From an uncultured Erythrobacter sp. (GTDB taxonomy: Bacteria > Pseudomonadota > Alphaproteobacteria > Sphingomonadales > Sphingomonadaceae), in NCBI GenBank assembly GCA_913061345.1, contig CAJXTZ010000004.1, forward strand, positions 1 through 64,000: a stretch of DNA of 64,000 bases, read 5' to 3'. This document shows, one piece after another, positions 8,302 through 16,830 of this stretch. A model generated the notes under the pieces. The model had not been told where the DNA came from and made no database searches. It worked only from the letters and a program-made list of their open reading frames with translations. A program made the translations under genes and the position numbers. Numbering within the stretch: the stretch's first letter is position 1; every line of letters begins with the position of its first letter.

Positions 8302-9198
8302 GTGACGGCAGTAACCGAACTCGGCTATCTTGGCCTTTCTGTTTCCGATCTGGATGCGTGGCGTACCTACGCAAGCGAGATCGCTGGCATGGAAGTCGTT
8401 GACGAAGGTGAGGATGACCGCCTCTATCTGAGAATGGACCTCTGGCATCATCGCATCGCCCTTTATGGGAATGGCGACGATGATCTGGCCTATCTTGGCT
8501 GGCGTGTTGCCGGACCGGTGGAATTCGAAGACATGCAGGAAAAGCTGCGAGCTGCTGATATCGAATTCACCGTTGCAAGCAGTGACGAGGCAAAAGATCG
8601 CCGTGCTCTGGGCCTGCTGAAGCTCACTGACCCAGGTGGCAACCCTACCGAAATTTTCTATGGCCCCCAGGTTGATACCTATAAACCATTTCATCCCGGC
8701 CGGCCGATGTTTGGTGGCTTCCTGACTGGCTCGCAAGGGATCGGCCACTGTATTCTTCGCCAGGACGACGTTGAAGCGGCGATCCGCTTTTATCGGGTGC
8801 TCGGCCTGAAGGGGTCTGTTGAATATAAGCTCGACCTTCCCAACGGCATGGTCGCAGAACCATACTTCATGCATTGCAACGAGCGTCAGCATTCCGTCGC
8901 ATTCGGCCTCGGCCCTATGGAAAAGCGCATCAATCACATGATGTTCGAATATACTAATCTCGATGATCTGGGCATCGCGCATGACATCGTCAGGCAGCGG
9001 GAAATCGACGTAGCTCTGCAATTGGGCAAGCATGCCAACGACCAGGCGCTGACCTTCTATTGCGCCAATCCTTCTGGCTGGCTGTGGGAATTTGGCTGGA
9101 ACGCGCGGACTGCGCCGACCCAGCAGGAATATTATACTCGCGACATCTTCGGCCACGGAAATGAAGCGGCGGGTTATGGAATGGACATTCCGCTCTAG
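8302..9198 (+). CDS. Extradiol dioxygenase, BphC/NahC type
   Basis: Two-domain type I extradiol dioxygenase (298 residues from the GTG at 8302). GGGAG lies eight bases before this GTG, and the protein then begins MTAVTELGYLGLSVSD as in BphC; an ATG at 8266 would add 12 unrelated residues. Fe(II) ligands are His149 (GIGHCI), His212 (RINHMMFE) and Glu263 (WLWEFGW), with catalytic His197 (CNERQHSVAF). Members cleave 2,3-dihydroxybiphenyl, 1,2-dihydroxynaphthalene or dihydroxy-cumate, so it acts on a bulkier catechol than the XylE-type enzyme at 865-1788. It is the first gene of the rightward operon with the ferredoxin 52 bp downstream. Confidence 0.9.
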   Translation: MTAVTELGYLGLSVSDLDAWRTYASEIAGMEVVDEGEDDRLYLRMDLWHHRIALYGNGDDDLAYLGWRVAGPVEFEDMQEKLRAADIEFTVASSDEAKDRRALGLLKLTDPGGNPTEIFYGPQVDTYKPFHPGRPMFGGFLTGSQGIGHCILRQDDVEAAIRFYRVLGLKGSVEYKLDLPNGMVAEPYFMHCNERQHSVAFGLGPMEKRINHMMFEYTNLDDLGIAHDIVRQREIDVALQLGKHANDQALTFYCANPSGWLWEFGWNARTAPTQQEYYTRDIFGHGNEAAGYGMDIPL

Positions 9199-9250
9199 GC
9201 AAATTTTACCGAGCCAAATTCCCTAAAAATATGGAGTCCAAGGAGTCCAA

Positions 9251-9577
9251 ATGTCAGATAAGTTGCGCCTATGTGAAGTCTCGGACGTCAAGGAAGGCGA
9301 GCCGATACAAGTTCTTCTCAAACAAATGCCTGCACTCGCGGTTTATAAAGTAGATGAAGAAATATTTGTAACCGATAACTTGTGTACGCACGGCAATGCA
9401 ATGCTGTCTGACGGGTATCAAGAAGGTGATGTAATCGAATGCCCCTTTCATGGGGGCTCCTTCGAAATCAAAACCGGTGCGGCAAAGGCATTCCCTTGTC
9501 AGATACCAATCAAGACTTACCCGGTCATGATTGAGGACAATTGGGTTTGCATCGAAGAACCGGAGCAGGTGAGCTGA
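9251..9577 (+). CDS. Rieske-type ferredoxin
   Basis: A 108-residue [2Fe-2S] ferredoxin with ligands Cys45, His47, Cys64 and His67 (CTHGNAM and CPFHGG). It passes electrons from a reductase to the terminal oxygenases. It resembles the BphA3/NahAb/AhdA3 group. It is the only oxygenase ferredoxin in the window and probably serves several of the four oxygenases; no matching reductase gene is present, so that must be encoded elsewhere. Its stop shares a base with the start of the next gene (TGATG). Confidence 0.92.
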   Translation: MSDKLRLCEVSDVKEGEPIQVLLKQMPALAVYKVDEEIFVTDNLCTHGNAMLSDGYQEGDVIECPFHGGSFEIKTGAAKAFPCQIPIKTYPVMIEDNWVCIEEPEQVS

Positions 9578-10065
9578 TGTCCCTTCCCAGTATTGAGAAA
9601 ATACAACAGCATCATATTGCAGTACAACTCAATGCATATTGCGCTGAACTCATAGATGATGATCGTCTTGAGGAATGGCCCGACTTGTTCGAGGAAAAAT
9701 GTAAATACTCGGTTATTTCCGCCGAAAATAATAATCGCGGTATGTCTCTATCTGCGGTGTTTTGTGATAGTCGCGGGATGTTAGTTGATCGTATAGTATC
9801 TTTGCGCAAAGCTAATATCTTTCCTGAACACAGTTATCGCCACATATTGGGTCCAACTCGCATCGTTAATGCAGACGATTCAGTGTTAAAGTCGCAGACC
9901 AACTATGTGGTTCTTATGACCCGCAAAGATGGGCGGACAACAATATATAATTCGGGAAAGTATATTGATGAAATTGTCTTGACTGGAGACAGTCCGCGTT
10001 TTCGATCGAAAACAGCAATTTTTGATACGCACCTCATCGACACGATGATGGTTCGCCCGATCTAG
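9577..10065 (+). CDS. Ring-hydroxylating oxygenase beta subunit, second salicylate/anthranilate-type copy
   Basis: Small oxygenase subunit, 162 residues from the ATG at 9577, which overlaps the ferredoxin stop by one base. It shares the DDRLEEWPDLFEEKCKYS opening, the DRIVSLRKANIFPEHSYRH core and a YNSGKYIDE strand with the copy at 3407-3886. Base use is unlike its neighbours: about 41% GC in 9601-9840 (98 of 240 counted by hand), with many AT-ending codons, against about 50% at the start of the alpha gene. This hints at a separate origin for the ferredoxin/beta stretch. Confidence 0.9.
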   Translation: MSLPSIEKIQQHHIAVQLNAYCAELIDDDRLEEWPDLFEEKCKYSVISAENNNRGMSLSAVFCDSRGMLVDRIVSLRKANIFPEHSYRHILGPTRIVNADDSVLKSQTNYVVLMTRKDGRTTIYNSGKYIDEIVLTGDSPRFRSKTAIFDTHLIDTMMVRPI

Positions 10066-10086
10066 GCATCATTAGGAGCCCAAAAG

Positions 10087-11352
10087 ATGAGCACTACTGG
10101 ATTGAAAGCCGAAGAACAGAAGGCTGGTACTGATGCATCGGCGTGCCGGGTTCCTTACCGGGTGTTCACTGACCCGCGCTATTATCAGGCTGAGCAGGAT
10201 AAGATCTTTAAGGGCGAATGCTGGTCCTTTGTAGGACTGGATGCGGAAATCCCGGAACCTGGCGATTTCAAATCAACTTTCGTTGGTGAAACCCCTGTAA
10301 TCGTGATGCGCGATACAGACGGTACAATAAATGTTGTCGTCAACCGATGCGCGCATCGAGGCGCGCTTGTGTGTCGCGAGGCACGTGGCAATCGCGCTAA
10401 TCTTGAATGCGTGTATCACCAGTGGGCCTATGATCTGAAGGGTAACCTGATCGGTGTTCCTTTCCGTCGGGGGCTTAAAGGGCAGGGCGGCATGCCCGGT
10501 GATTTCGACATGTCCCAGCATGGCCTCCAGAAACTGAAGGCAGAATCTGTAAGCGGACTGATCTTCGCGACGTTTTCTTCTACAGTTGAATCCTGTCGCG
10601 ATTTCCTCGGTCCGATCGTCGTCGAGCATATTGAACGGATAATGTGCAAGCCGATCAAGATTCTCGGCGACCAGCGTCAGGTTATTCACGGAAATTGGAA
10701 GCTCTACGCTGAAAATACGCGTGATCCCTATCACGCGAGCCTTCTGCATTTGTTTCACAACACTTTCGGCCTTTACCGTTCGACCCAGACCGGGAAGTCC
10801 GTGATGGACGAAAAGAAGCGCCATTCGCTGCTTTATTCAATTGCTGCCAGCAATGATGATGCTGCGGACAAGGAAGCCTATGGGGATTCTCGTACATTCG
10901 ACACCGGATTCAGTCTGCAGGACATGTCGCTCCTGAAAGGACGCCAGGAATTCGATGATGGCATAACCTTGGTCATCCTGGCTGTCTTCCCGAACCTTGT
11001 TCTTCAACAAATTCAGAACACCCTCGCGGTTCGCCAATCGGTTACATACGGACCTGACGAATTCGAGCTCGTCTGGACCCACTTCGGTTACGAAGATGAT
11101 GATGAGGAAATGCAGGCCATTCGGCTTAAGCAGGCAAATCTCATCGGTCCGTCCGGGCTCATTTCCATGGAGGACGGTGAAGCCGTCGAGATCGTCCAGA
11201 ACGCAGTTGTCGGCGAGAATGAGGACGCTTCTTACATCGCCATGGGTGGGGGCGAAGCCAAGGATACGGACCATCTGGTTACCGAAGGCACGATCATCGG
11301 TTTCTGGGATAACTATCGTGAGATGGTCGGATACGATCTGGAAAATCAATGA
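10087..11352 (+). CDS. Rieske oxygenase alpha subunit, second salicylate/anthranilate-hydroxylase type
   Basis: Catalytic subunit, 421 residues. Rieske ligands are Cys88, His90, Cys108 and His111 (RCAHRG and CVYHQW). The iron ligands are His216 and His221 with bridging Asp213 (AENTRDPYHASLLH). It is a paralogue of 3883-5160 over the whole length: both carry GVPFRRGLKG and GPSGLISMEDGEAVE. The Rieske Cys-His pairs are 17 residues apart here against 19 in the other copy. It follows the beta gene by 21 bp and overlaps the NahD-like gene by 4 bases. Conversion of salicylate or a relative to catechol is the best guess. Confidence 0.88.
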   Translation: MSTTGLKAEEQKAGTDASACRVPYRVFTDPRYYQAEQDKIFKGECWSFVGLDAEIPEPGDFKSTFVGETPVIVMRDTDGTINVVVNRCAHRGALVCREARGNRANLECVYHQWAYDLKGNLIGVPFRRGLKGQGGMPGDFDMSQHGLQKLKAESVSGLIFATFSSTVESCRDFLGPIVVEHIERIMCKPIKILGDQRQVIHGNWKLYAENTRDPYHASLLHLFHNTFGLYRSTQTGKSVMDEKKRHSLLYSIAASNDDAADKEAYGDSRTFDTGFSLQDMSLLKGRQEFDDGITLVILAVFPNLVLQQIQNTLAVRQSVTYGPDEFELVWTHFGYEDDDEEMQAIRLKQANLIGPSGLISMEDGEAVEIVQNAVVGENEDASYIAMGGGEAKDTDHLVTEGTIIGFWDNYREMVGYDLENQ

Positions 11353-11942
11353 CCCGTACTATTGATTTCTATTTCGACTTCATCAGTCCCTTTAGCTACC
11401 TCGCGCAGCTGAAGCTTCCAGAGATTGCCCGGCGCAATAATTGCGAAGTGAATTATTGGCCGATGGATATTCCGGAAGCGAAAATCGCAGCGGGAAATTA
11501 TGGCCCATCCAACCGTGAGGTTGTTCCGAAGATCAAAGTGATGATGGCGGATCTGGAACGATGGGCAAAGCACTACGAAGTGCCCCTGTCTTTTCCTGAA
11601 AGCTTCGATTGCGGCGACTGGAACTGCGCTGTTCTATTTGCCCGAGATGAAGGGAAGGCGGAGGCGTTCGTAACAGATGCCTATCGACGCATCTGGGGCG
11701 AGGGGATTGATCCACGCGATCGCAAAGAGCTGCGCGCATGCGCCGAAACTGCGGGCCTTGATCCAGACAAGCTGGTTGATTTTGTCGATTCTACGATCGG
11801 GCAGAATGAATATCGGAAGGCGAGAGCACAGGCCATTCAGCGCGGTGTTTTCGGTGCCCCCCTGATGTTTGTGAATGACCAAATCTTCTGGGGCAATGAT
11901 CGACTGGATTTCTTGGAGGAATACTTGCGCAGTCGACAATAA
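11349..11942 (+). CDS. nahD: 2-hydroxychromene-2-carboxylate isomerase-like protein
   Basis: DsbA/kappa-GST-fold isomerase of 197 residues with the NahD signature FYFDFISPFSYLA; Ser13 corresponds to the catalytic serine of NahD. The family converts 2-hydroxychromene-2-carboxylate, the closed ring-fission product of 1,2-dihydroxynaphthalene, to the trans-benzylidenepyruvate using glutathione. The ATG lies in the alpha-gene stop (ATGA). Its presence after a BphC/NahC-type dioxygenase and a salicylate-type oxygenase fits degradation of a fused-ring or aryl-chromene compound. Other members act on related thiol or quinone-methide chemistry, so the substrate is inferred. Confidence 0.85.
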   Translation: MTRTIDFYFDFISPFSYLAQLKLPEIARRNNCEVNYWPMDIPEAKIAAGNYGPSNREVVPKIKVMMADLERWAKHYEVPLSFPESFDCGDWNCAVLFARDEGKAEAFVTDAYRRIWGEGIDPRDRKELRACAETAGLDPDKLVDFVDSTIGQNEYRKARAQAIQRGVFGAPLMFVNDQIFWGNDRLDFLEEYLRSRQ

Positions 11943-11999
11943 ATATAAGTCGATGGAGGCGATCCAATAATAATAACGGGATCGAATGGGAGAGCGAAA

Positions 12000-14198
12000 A
12001 TGGGAAACACTACATACGGTGTCGCTATGGCGAGCACCATTCTAATGTCAGCGTCTGGGTTGGTTTCTTTTTCTGCGATGGCTCAGGAAACCGAGGCAGC
12101 TTCGGAGCAATCTTCCGAGAGTGTTGAAGAAGAGGCGCAGGAAACCAGTGTAGGCATAGGTGACATTATCGTCACCGCCACCAGACGCGCAGAAAACCTG
12201 CAAGACGTACCTGTAGCCGTCACCGCCGTGACTGGAGATACATTGGCCTCGGCAGATGTCTCTACTATCAGAACACTGACGCAGGTCGTGCCGGGTTTTG
12301 TAGGAAGTCGCAACATGGGCGTCTTTCAGCCGGTGGTCCGCGGTGTAGGTTCAACCGGCATTTCTATTGGCGACGAGCCCAATATTGCGACCTATATCGA
12401 TGGTGTATACCAACCCGAATCCGCAGCGAACTGGATCGACCTCGTTGAGGTTGAACGCGTGGAAGTATTACGCGGCCCTCAAGGCATTACATTCGGCCGT
12501 AATGCCACCGGCGGATTGATCAACGTCATCACACCCGATCCGAGCTTCAGCTTTCGAGGCAGAGGCGCTTTCAGGATTGGACGCATGCGCAATGACGCAA
12601 ATGATTATGACGCCAGGATTTATCTGACGGGACCAATCACCGATACAGTCGCGGCCGATTTTGCGGGCCTCTACCGTAAAAATGAAGGTTATATTGAGGA
12701 TCTCGTAAGAGGCGGTGGTCTGGGTGACCAGCAGGTAATCGACGTTCGCAGCAAGCTGATGTACGAACCGAGTAGTCGCTTTAAAGTTGTGGTTACCGGT
12801 GAGTATTTCGACCAGGACAGTACGACAAATTCACCTCAGCCGATCGATGACAACACAGCGGGACGCCGTTTCCCGGGCGTTATCTTGCCCACAGGCCCTT
12901 GGCAGGCCTCACTTACTGACGTCCCCGACCTCAACCTGAAGCGTTGGAACATCGCATTGCACACCAGTTTGGATCTGGGTTCCGTAGTTCTTGATACAAC
13001 AGGCGGCTGGATGAACCTTCGCTGGTTCCAAAACACCGATTCAGATGCAACTAATATTGAGTTGGGGAATTTCCCGGCGACATTTAACGTAGAATCCGGC
13101 AGTCAGGAAATAAAGCTAAGTTCTTCAAATTCGAGTCCGTTCCAATGGCTCGTCGGCGGTTATTTCTATCAATTTGGTGGCAATTCATATGTCGCCCCAT
13201 TCACCGCACCGAGCCCTGACGAACCACTCAGGGGGCCAATTCTGGAACCGGAGCTGGAAGGCCGCTCATTCGCTGGGTTTGCTGAGGGCGTCTATGAAAT
13301 TCAGCCGGGTTTGTTCTTTACTCTAGGCGGACGTTACACAACCGAGACTCGTAACTTTTCACAGCGTCTGTTTGGCAACCTCGTTGTTGATGATGCTGAA
13401 GAGACGTTCAATAAGTTCGATTATAAAGTTGGCGTACGTTATGAACTCGCTCCGCGAACCAGCGCCTACGCAACTTATGGAACTGCGTTCAAGAGCGGCG
13501 TATTCAACATGGCTGCGCTAAGCGACGAAGCGGTGGATCCCGAGACTATCGATGCGGCGGAATTCGGCATCAAGTCAGATCCATTCCCCTGGCTCCGCGC
13601 AAACCTTGCTGTTTACCACTATGATTACAAAGGATTGCAGCTCCAGTCAAAGGACAGCCTGGGTTCAAGTTACATTCTCCAAAACGCCGCAAACGCGAAG
13701 ATCTATGGTGGTGAGTTCGAAGCTTTTGTTCGCCCCACTGATGATCTGAATTTACGCGCGGCTGTGGCCTATACGCACGCTCGTTATGAGGATTTCACCA
13801 ACGCACAAGGTTTCTTCCCACGGGATGATGGCGGCAATTCGGTGGAAACCTTCGATGCCTCGGACAACACGATGACGCGGGCCCCAGAGTGGTCCGGTAG
13901 TTTTGGTGCGCAATGGGGTAGCGACGTCGGCGGTGGTCGAATGACTGTGTCGGGTAATCTTTCTTGGAGTTCGCGGGTCTATTATGATTTTGCGAACATT
14001 TTTTCCCAGCCATCTTATGCACTTATATCCGGATCAATTTACTGGTCTCCGGATCATGAGCGCTTCAAGATCGGGTTGTGGGGTACCAATCTAACTAATG
14101 AAAGTGTTCTTCAGACTATCCGTCCCGGCGCCTTGGGTACCGATGGATTTTATGAACAGCCACGAAAGATAGGGTTAAGTATAGAAACACGGTTCTAA
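12000..14198 (+). CDS. TonB-dependent outer-membrane receptor
   Basis: A 732-residue gated outer-membrane transporter. It has a signal peptide ending near SFSAMAQE, an acidic linker, a TonB box around DIIVTATRR, a plug domain with VERVEVLRGPQGITFGRNA, a 22-stranded barrel region and a terminal Phe (ETRF). It is the first of two receptors placed head to tail after the oxygenase genes, 57 bp downstream of the NahD-like gene. In sphingomonads such receptors often import aromatic or other poorly diffusing substrates in place of porins. Uptake of the compound degraded here is likely but not shown. Confidence 0.93.
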   Translation: MGNTTYGVAMASTILMSASGLVSFSAMAQETEAASEQSSESVEEEAQETSVGIGDIIVTATRRAENLQDVPVAVTAVTGDTLASADVSTIRTLTQVVPGFVGSRNMGVFQPVVRGVGSTGISIGDEPNIATYIDGVYQPESAANWIDLVEVERVEVLRGPQGITFGRNATGGLINVITPDPSFSFRGRGAFRIGRMRNDANDYDARIYLTGPITDTVAADFAGLYRKNEGYIEDLVRGGGLGDQQVIDVRSKLMYEPSSRFKVVVTGEYFDQDSTTNSPQPIDDNTAGRRFPGVILPTGPWQASLTDVPDLNLKRWNIALHTSLDLGSVVLDTTGGWMNLRWFQNTDSDATNIELGNFPATFNVESGSQEIKLSSSNSSPFQWLVGGYFYQFGGNSYVAPFTAPSPDEPLRGPILEPELEGRSFAGFAEGVYEIQPGLFFTLGGRYTTETRNFSQRLFGNLVVDDAEETFNKFDYKVGVRYELAPRTSAYATYGTAFKSGVFNMAALSDEAVDPETIDAAEFGIKSDPFPWLRANLAVYHYDYKGLQLQSKDSLGSSYILQNAANAKIYGGEFEAFVRPTDDLNLRAAVAYTHARYEDFTNAQGFFPRDDGGNSVETFDASDNTMTRAPEWSGSFGAQWGSDVGGGRMTVSGNLSWSSRVYYDFANIFSQPSYALISGSIYWSPDHERFKIGLWGTNLTNESVLQTIRPGALGTDGFYEQPRKIGLSIETRF

Positions 14199-14226
14199 AA
14201 CGTGTAAACACTTTGGGAGAAGTATA

Positions 14227-16710
14227 GTGTTTAATCCAAAAAAAGACAAATGTTCACGCATATCATTGTTACTTACTACTGCAGCTTTGGGTCTTGTTTC
14301 AACTCCAGCTTGGGCGCAGGATCCAACCGATGAGGTTCCGGATGCTGCGGCGCAAGAGGATAGCAGTTCCGGACTAGGGGTAATTCTCGTCACGGCGCGT
14401 AAGCGGTCGGAGAATCTGCAGCAAACGCCAATCGCGATTACTGCCATGACTGGCGAAATGCTTGAAGAAAAGCAAATCGCCAATGTATCTGATGTCGCAA
14501 GGTTCGCGCCTAATGTGAACATCTCACCGGTTGCCAATCTTTCGGGATCCAGTGCTTCGATTACAGCGTTCATCCGAGGGGTCGGCCAGACCGATTTCAA
14601 CATTACGGTTGATCCTGGCGTCGGTGTCTATGTTGATGGCGTATATGTCGCCCGCTCGGTCGGAGCCTTGCTCGACATGGCTGATGTGGAGAGCATTCAG
14701 GTCCTTCGAGGCCCACAGGGAACGCTTTTCGGCAAGAATACGATCGGTGGCGCGATCGTGGTCAATTCGGTTGAACCGCAACATAATTTCGACCTCAAGC
14801 TTGAGGCGACCACCGGCCGTTTCAACCGGGCTGATATCAGAGGCATGATCAATGTGCCGTTGAGCGATACGCTGGCCATCCGGGCGGTTGCATCCTACGA
14901 AACCCGCGACGGGTATCAAAAACGACTGTTCGATGGGGAATACCAGGGCGACAAGGATAGTTTCGGTGGCCGTCTGGCGTTGCGATGGGAGCCCACTCCT
15001 GAATTCACCGTCAATCTATCTGGCGATATCAATATTCGGCGAGAAGGCGTGACGCCCTCTTCCCTGATAAATCTGTTCGATTCGCCTGACCTGCTTCAGA
15101 TTGTGGAGATCAACGATAGGGTCGTAGCCTTCCCAAGTGCCACCTATGCCTGGAACAAGCTGCGCGGTGGGGCCGGATTCTGCGGCGCAGATGGAGAATT
15201 GGCACCGGTCGATGATCCGCGCTGCGCAACCACCCAGTGGATAACCGACGATATTGATGAGACGTGGTCTAACGGGACAAACCAGTCAGATTTCGATCTA
15301 TGGGGTGTCAATATGACGCTCGATTATGACTTCGGTGATGTTAGCCTCAAGTCCATTTCTGCGTATCGTGACCAGAAATCGGAAATCTTCTGGGACTTCG
15401 ACCTAACGCCACATCCTTATCTTCAGTCTACGAACGATATCGACCTGTGGCAGGCATCGCAGGAACTGCAGTTGACTGGCAGCTTGTTCGACGACCGTCT
15501 ACAGTTTGCCGTGGGTGCATATTACCTGAAAGAAAAAGGGCAGGATTTCAACGAGCTGCTTTTCGGGTTTGCTGACTTCATCAGTGGCGGCAAGATCGAC
15601 AATGATAGCTATGCCGGATACTTCCAATTCACCTATGAAGTTACCGATCGGTTCTCAGTTACTCCCGGCATCCGCTACACCGAAGAAACCAAGCGGTTTG
15701 ACCCGTCCTTCCAGACGATCTTCAATGACTACACTGCGGGCCTCCCCCTGCCGTATCCCGATGGCGTCTTTATCGCTTTCAGCCAGTGCATCGTGGGGCA
15801 ACCGGAGCCGATTTTGATCACGGATCCGACCAATCCGCTGTTCGGCTTCCCGCCGCCAGGTGGATGTGTTCCTACTGACGTCAACCCGGGTGGCAATCAT
15901 AACCTCCCAGCCGTTGAAGTGTCGACGGAGGCAAAGGAATGGACCCCCGCGCTTACCCTTGATTATGAGGTCAGCAATGATGTTCTGGTCTATGCCTCTT
16001 ACTCAAAGGGATTTAAGAACGGTGGCTTCACGCAGCGTGTTTTCCCTGGCGAAGTCGTAGCGCCAGAGTTCACGCCGGAGTTTGTCGAATCCTATGAAGT
16101 CGGCGCAAAGACCGAGCTCTTCAACAGCAATGTCCGCCTCAACATGGCGGCATTTCAGTCGGATTACAGCGACATTCAGGTTGTTGTGAACGAAGGTATC
16201 GCTCCGAAGGCACGAAATGCGGGTACTGGCCGGATCAGGGGTTTTGAAGTCGAGGGCGATGTCGCTCCATCTGATTGGCTGCGCCTCACATTTGGCGTTG
16301 GCTATCTTGATGCTTTCTACCGGTCGATTGATCCCAATGCCTTTCCTATCACTGTTGACTCCAAGTTCGCATTCGTTCCCGAATGGACGGCGTCAGCGGC
16401 CTTCAATGCGGACATCTATGATGGAAGCAAGGGCAGGCTAGCCGCACGAGGTGACTGGTCTTATCAGAGCGGCACCTACAAAGATGCCATCAACAGCCCT
16501 GAACTCTATCAGCCTGGTTTCAGCGTGTTCGGTGCAAGCTTGGCCTATACTGAACCGAATGAGCACTTTGTTGTGACGGCCGGCGTCACCAACCTCACCG
16601 ATGAGCGATACATTCTTGGTGGATTTGTGGATCGCTTCGTGGCTGGTACGGCTTTGGCCAACTATTCCCGCCCGCGGGAATGGTTCTTGAGGCTTGCATA
16701 TAAGTACTAA
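14227..16710 (+). CDS. TonB-dependent outer-membrane receptor
   Basis: An 827-residue receptor that starts at GTG 14227 behind GGGAGAAG. It has a signal peptide ending STPAWAQD, TonB-box-like VILVTARKR, plug motif IQVLRGPQGTLFGKNT, and a barrel ending in an aromatic residue (LAYKY). It lies 28 bp after the first receptor and is followed by a strong hairpin, so it closes the rightward operon. The two receptors differ throughout, suggesting different ligands rather than a recent duplication. Confidence 0.92.
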   Translation: MFNPKKDKCSRISLLLTTAALGLVSTPAWAQDPTDEVPDAAAQEDSSSGLGVILVTARKRSENLQQTPIAITAMTGEMLEEKQIANVSDVARFAPNVNISPVANLSGSSASITAFIRGVGQTDFNITVDPGVGVYVDGVYVARSVGALLDMADVESIQVLRGPQGTLFGKNTIGGAIVVNSVEPQHNFDLKLEATTGRFNRADIRGMINVPLSDTLAIRAVASYETRDGYQKRLFDGEYQGDKDSFGGRLALRWEPTPEFTVNLSGDINIRREGVTPSSLINLFDSPDLLQIVEINDRVVAFPSATYAWNKLRGGAGFCGADGELAPVDDPRCATTQWITDDIDETWSNGTNQSDFDLWGVNMTLDYDFGDVSLKSISAYRDQKSEIFWDFDLTPHPYLQSTNDIDLWQASQELQLTGSLFDDRLQFAVGAYYLKEKGQDFNELLFGFADFISGGKIDNDSYAGYFQFTYEVTDRFSVTPGIRYTEETKRFDPSFQTIFNDYTAGLPLPYPDGVFIAFSQCIVGQPEPILITDPTNPLFGFPPPGGCVPTDVNPGGNHNLPAVEVSTEAKEWTPALTLDYEVSNDVLVYASYSKGFKNGGFTQRVFPGEVVAPEFTPEFVESYEVGAKTELFNSNVRLNMAAFQSDYSDIQVVVNEGIAPKARNAGTGRIRGFEVEGDVAPSDWLRLTFGVGYLDAFYRSIDPNAFPITVDSKFAFVPEWTASAAFNADIYDGSKGRLAARGDWSYQSGTYKDAINSPELYQPGFSVFGASLAYTEPNEHFVVTAGVTNLTDERYILGGFVDRFVAGTALANYSRPREWFLRLAYKY

Positions 16711-16722
16711 ATGCTATTGGCA

Positions 16723-16753
16723 CCGGGGCGGCGCATTCAGCTTGCCGCCCCGG
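16723..16753 (+). terminator. Hairpin after the second receptor, probable terminator
   Basis: Perfect 10-bp inverted repeat CCGGGGCGGC / GCCGCCCCGG with an 11-base loop, starting 13 bp after the receptor stop. No clean T-run follows (ATCTTTC a few bases later), so termination may be partial or Rho-assisted. It separates the receptor operon from the aldehyde dehydrogenase gene. Confidence 0.7.
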
Positions 16754-16830
16754 CAGCCATCTTTCAAAGCTCCGGGTGAACATCCGGGAATACGTTGCCC
16801 GACCAAAAATTGGTCGGAGAAGAGGGCTTT

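Noticed and set aside
8173..9156. Long minus-strand open frame (327 codons) opposite the extradiol dioxygenase
   Set aside because: It is fully antisense to a gene with an intact active site and has no recognisable domains; it also runs into the divergent promoter.
12000..16710. Siderophore uptake role for the two TonB-dependent receptors
   Set aside because: No iron-related genes or Fur-type site recognised nearby; their position in an aromatic operon favours substrate uptake, though this remains unproven.
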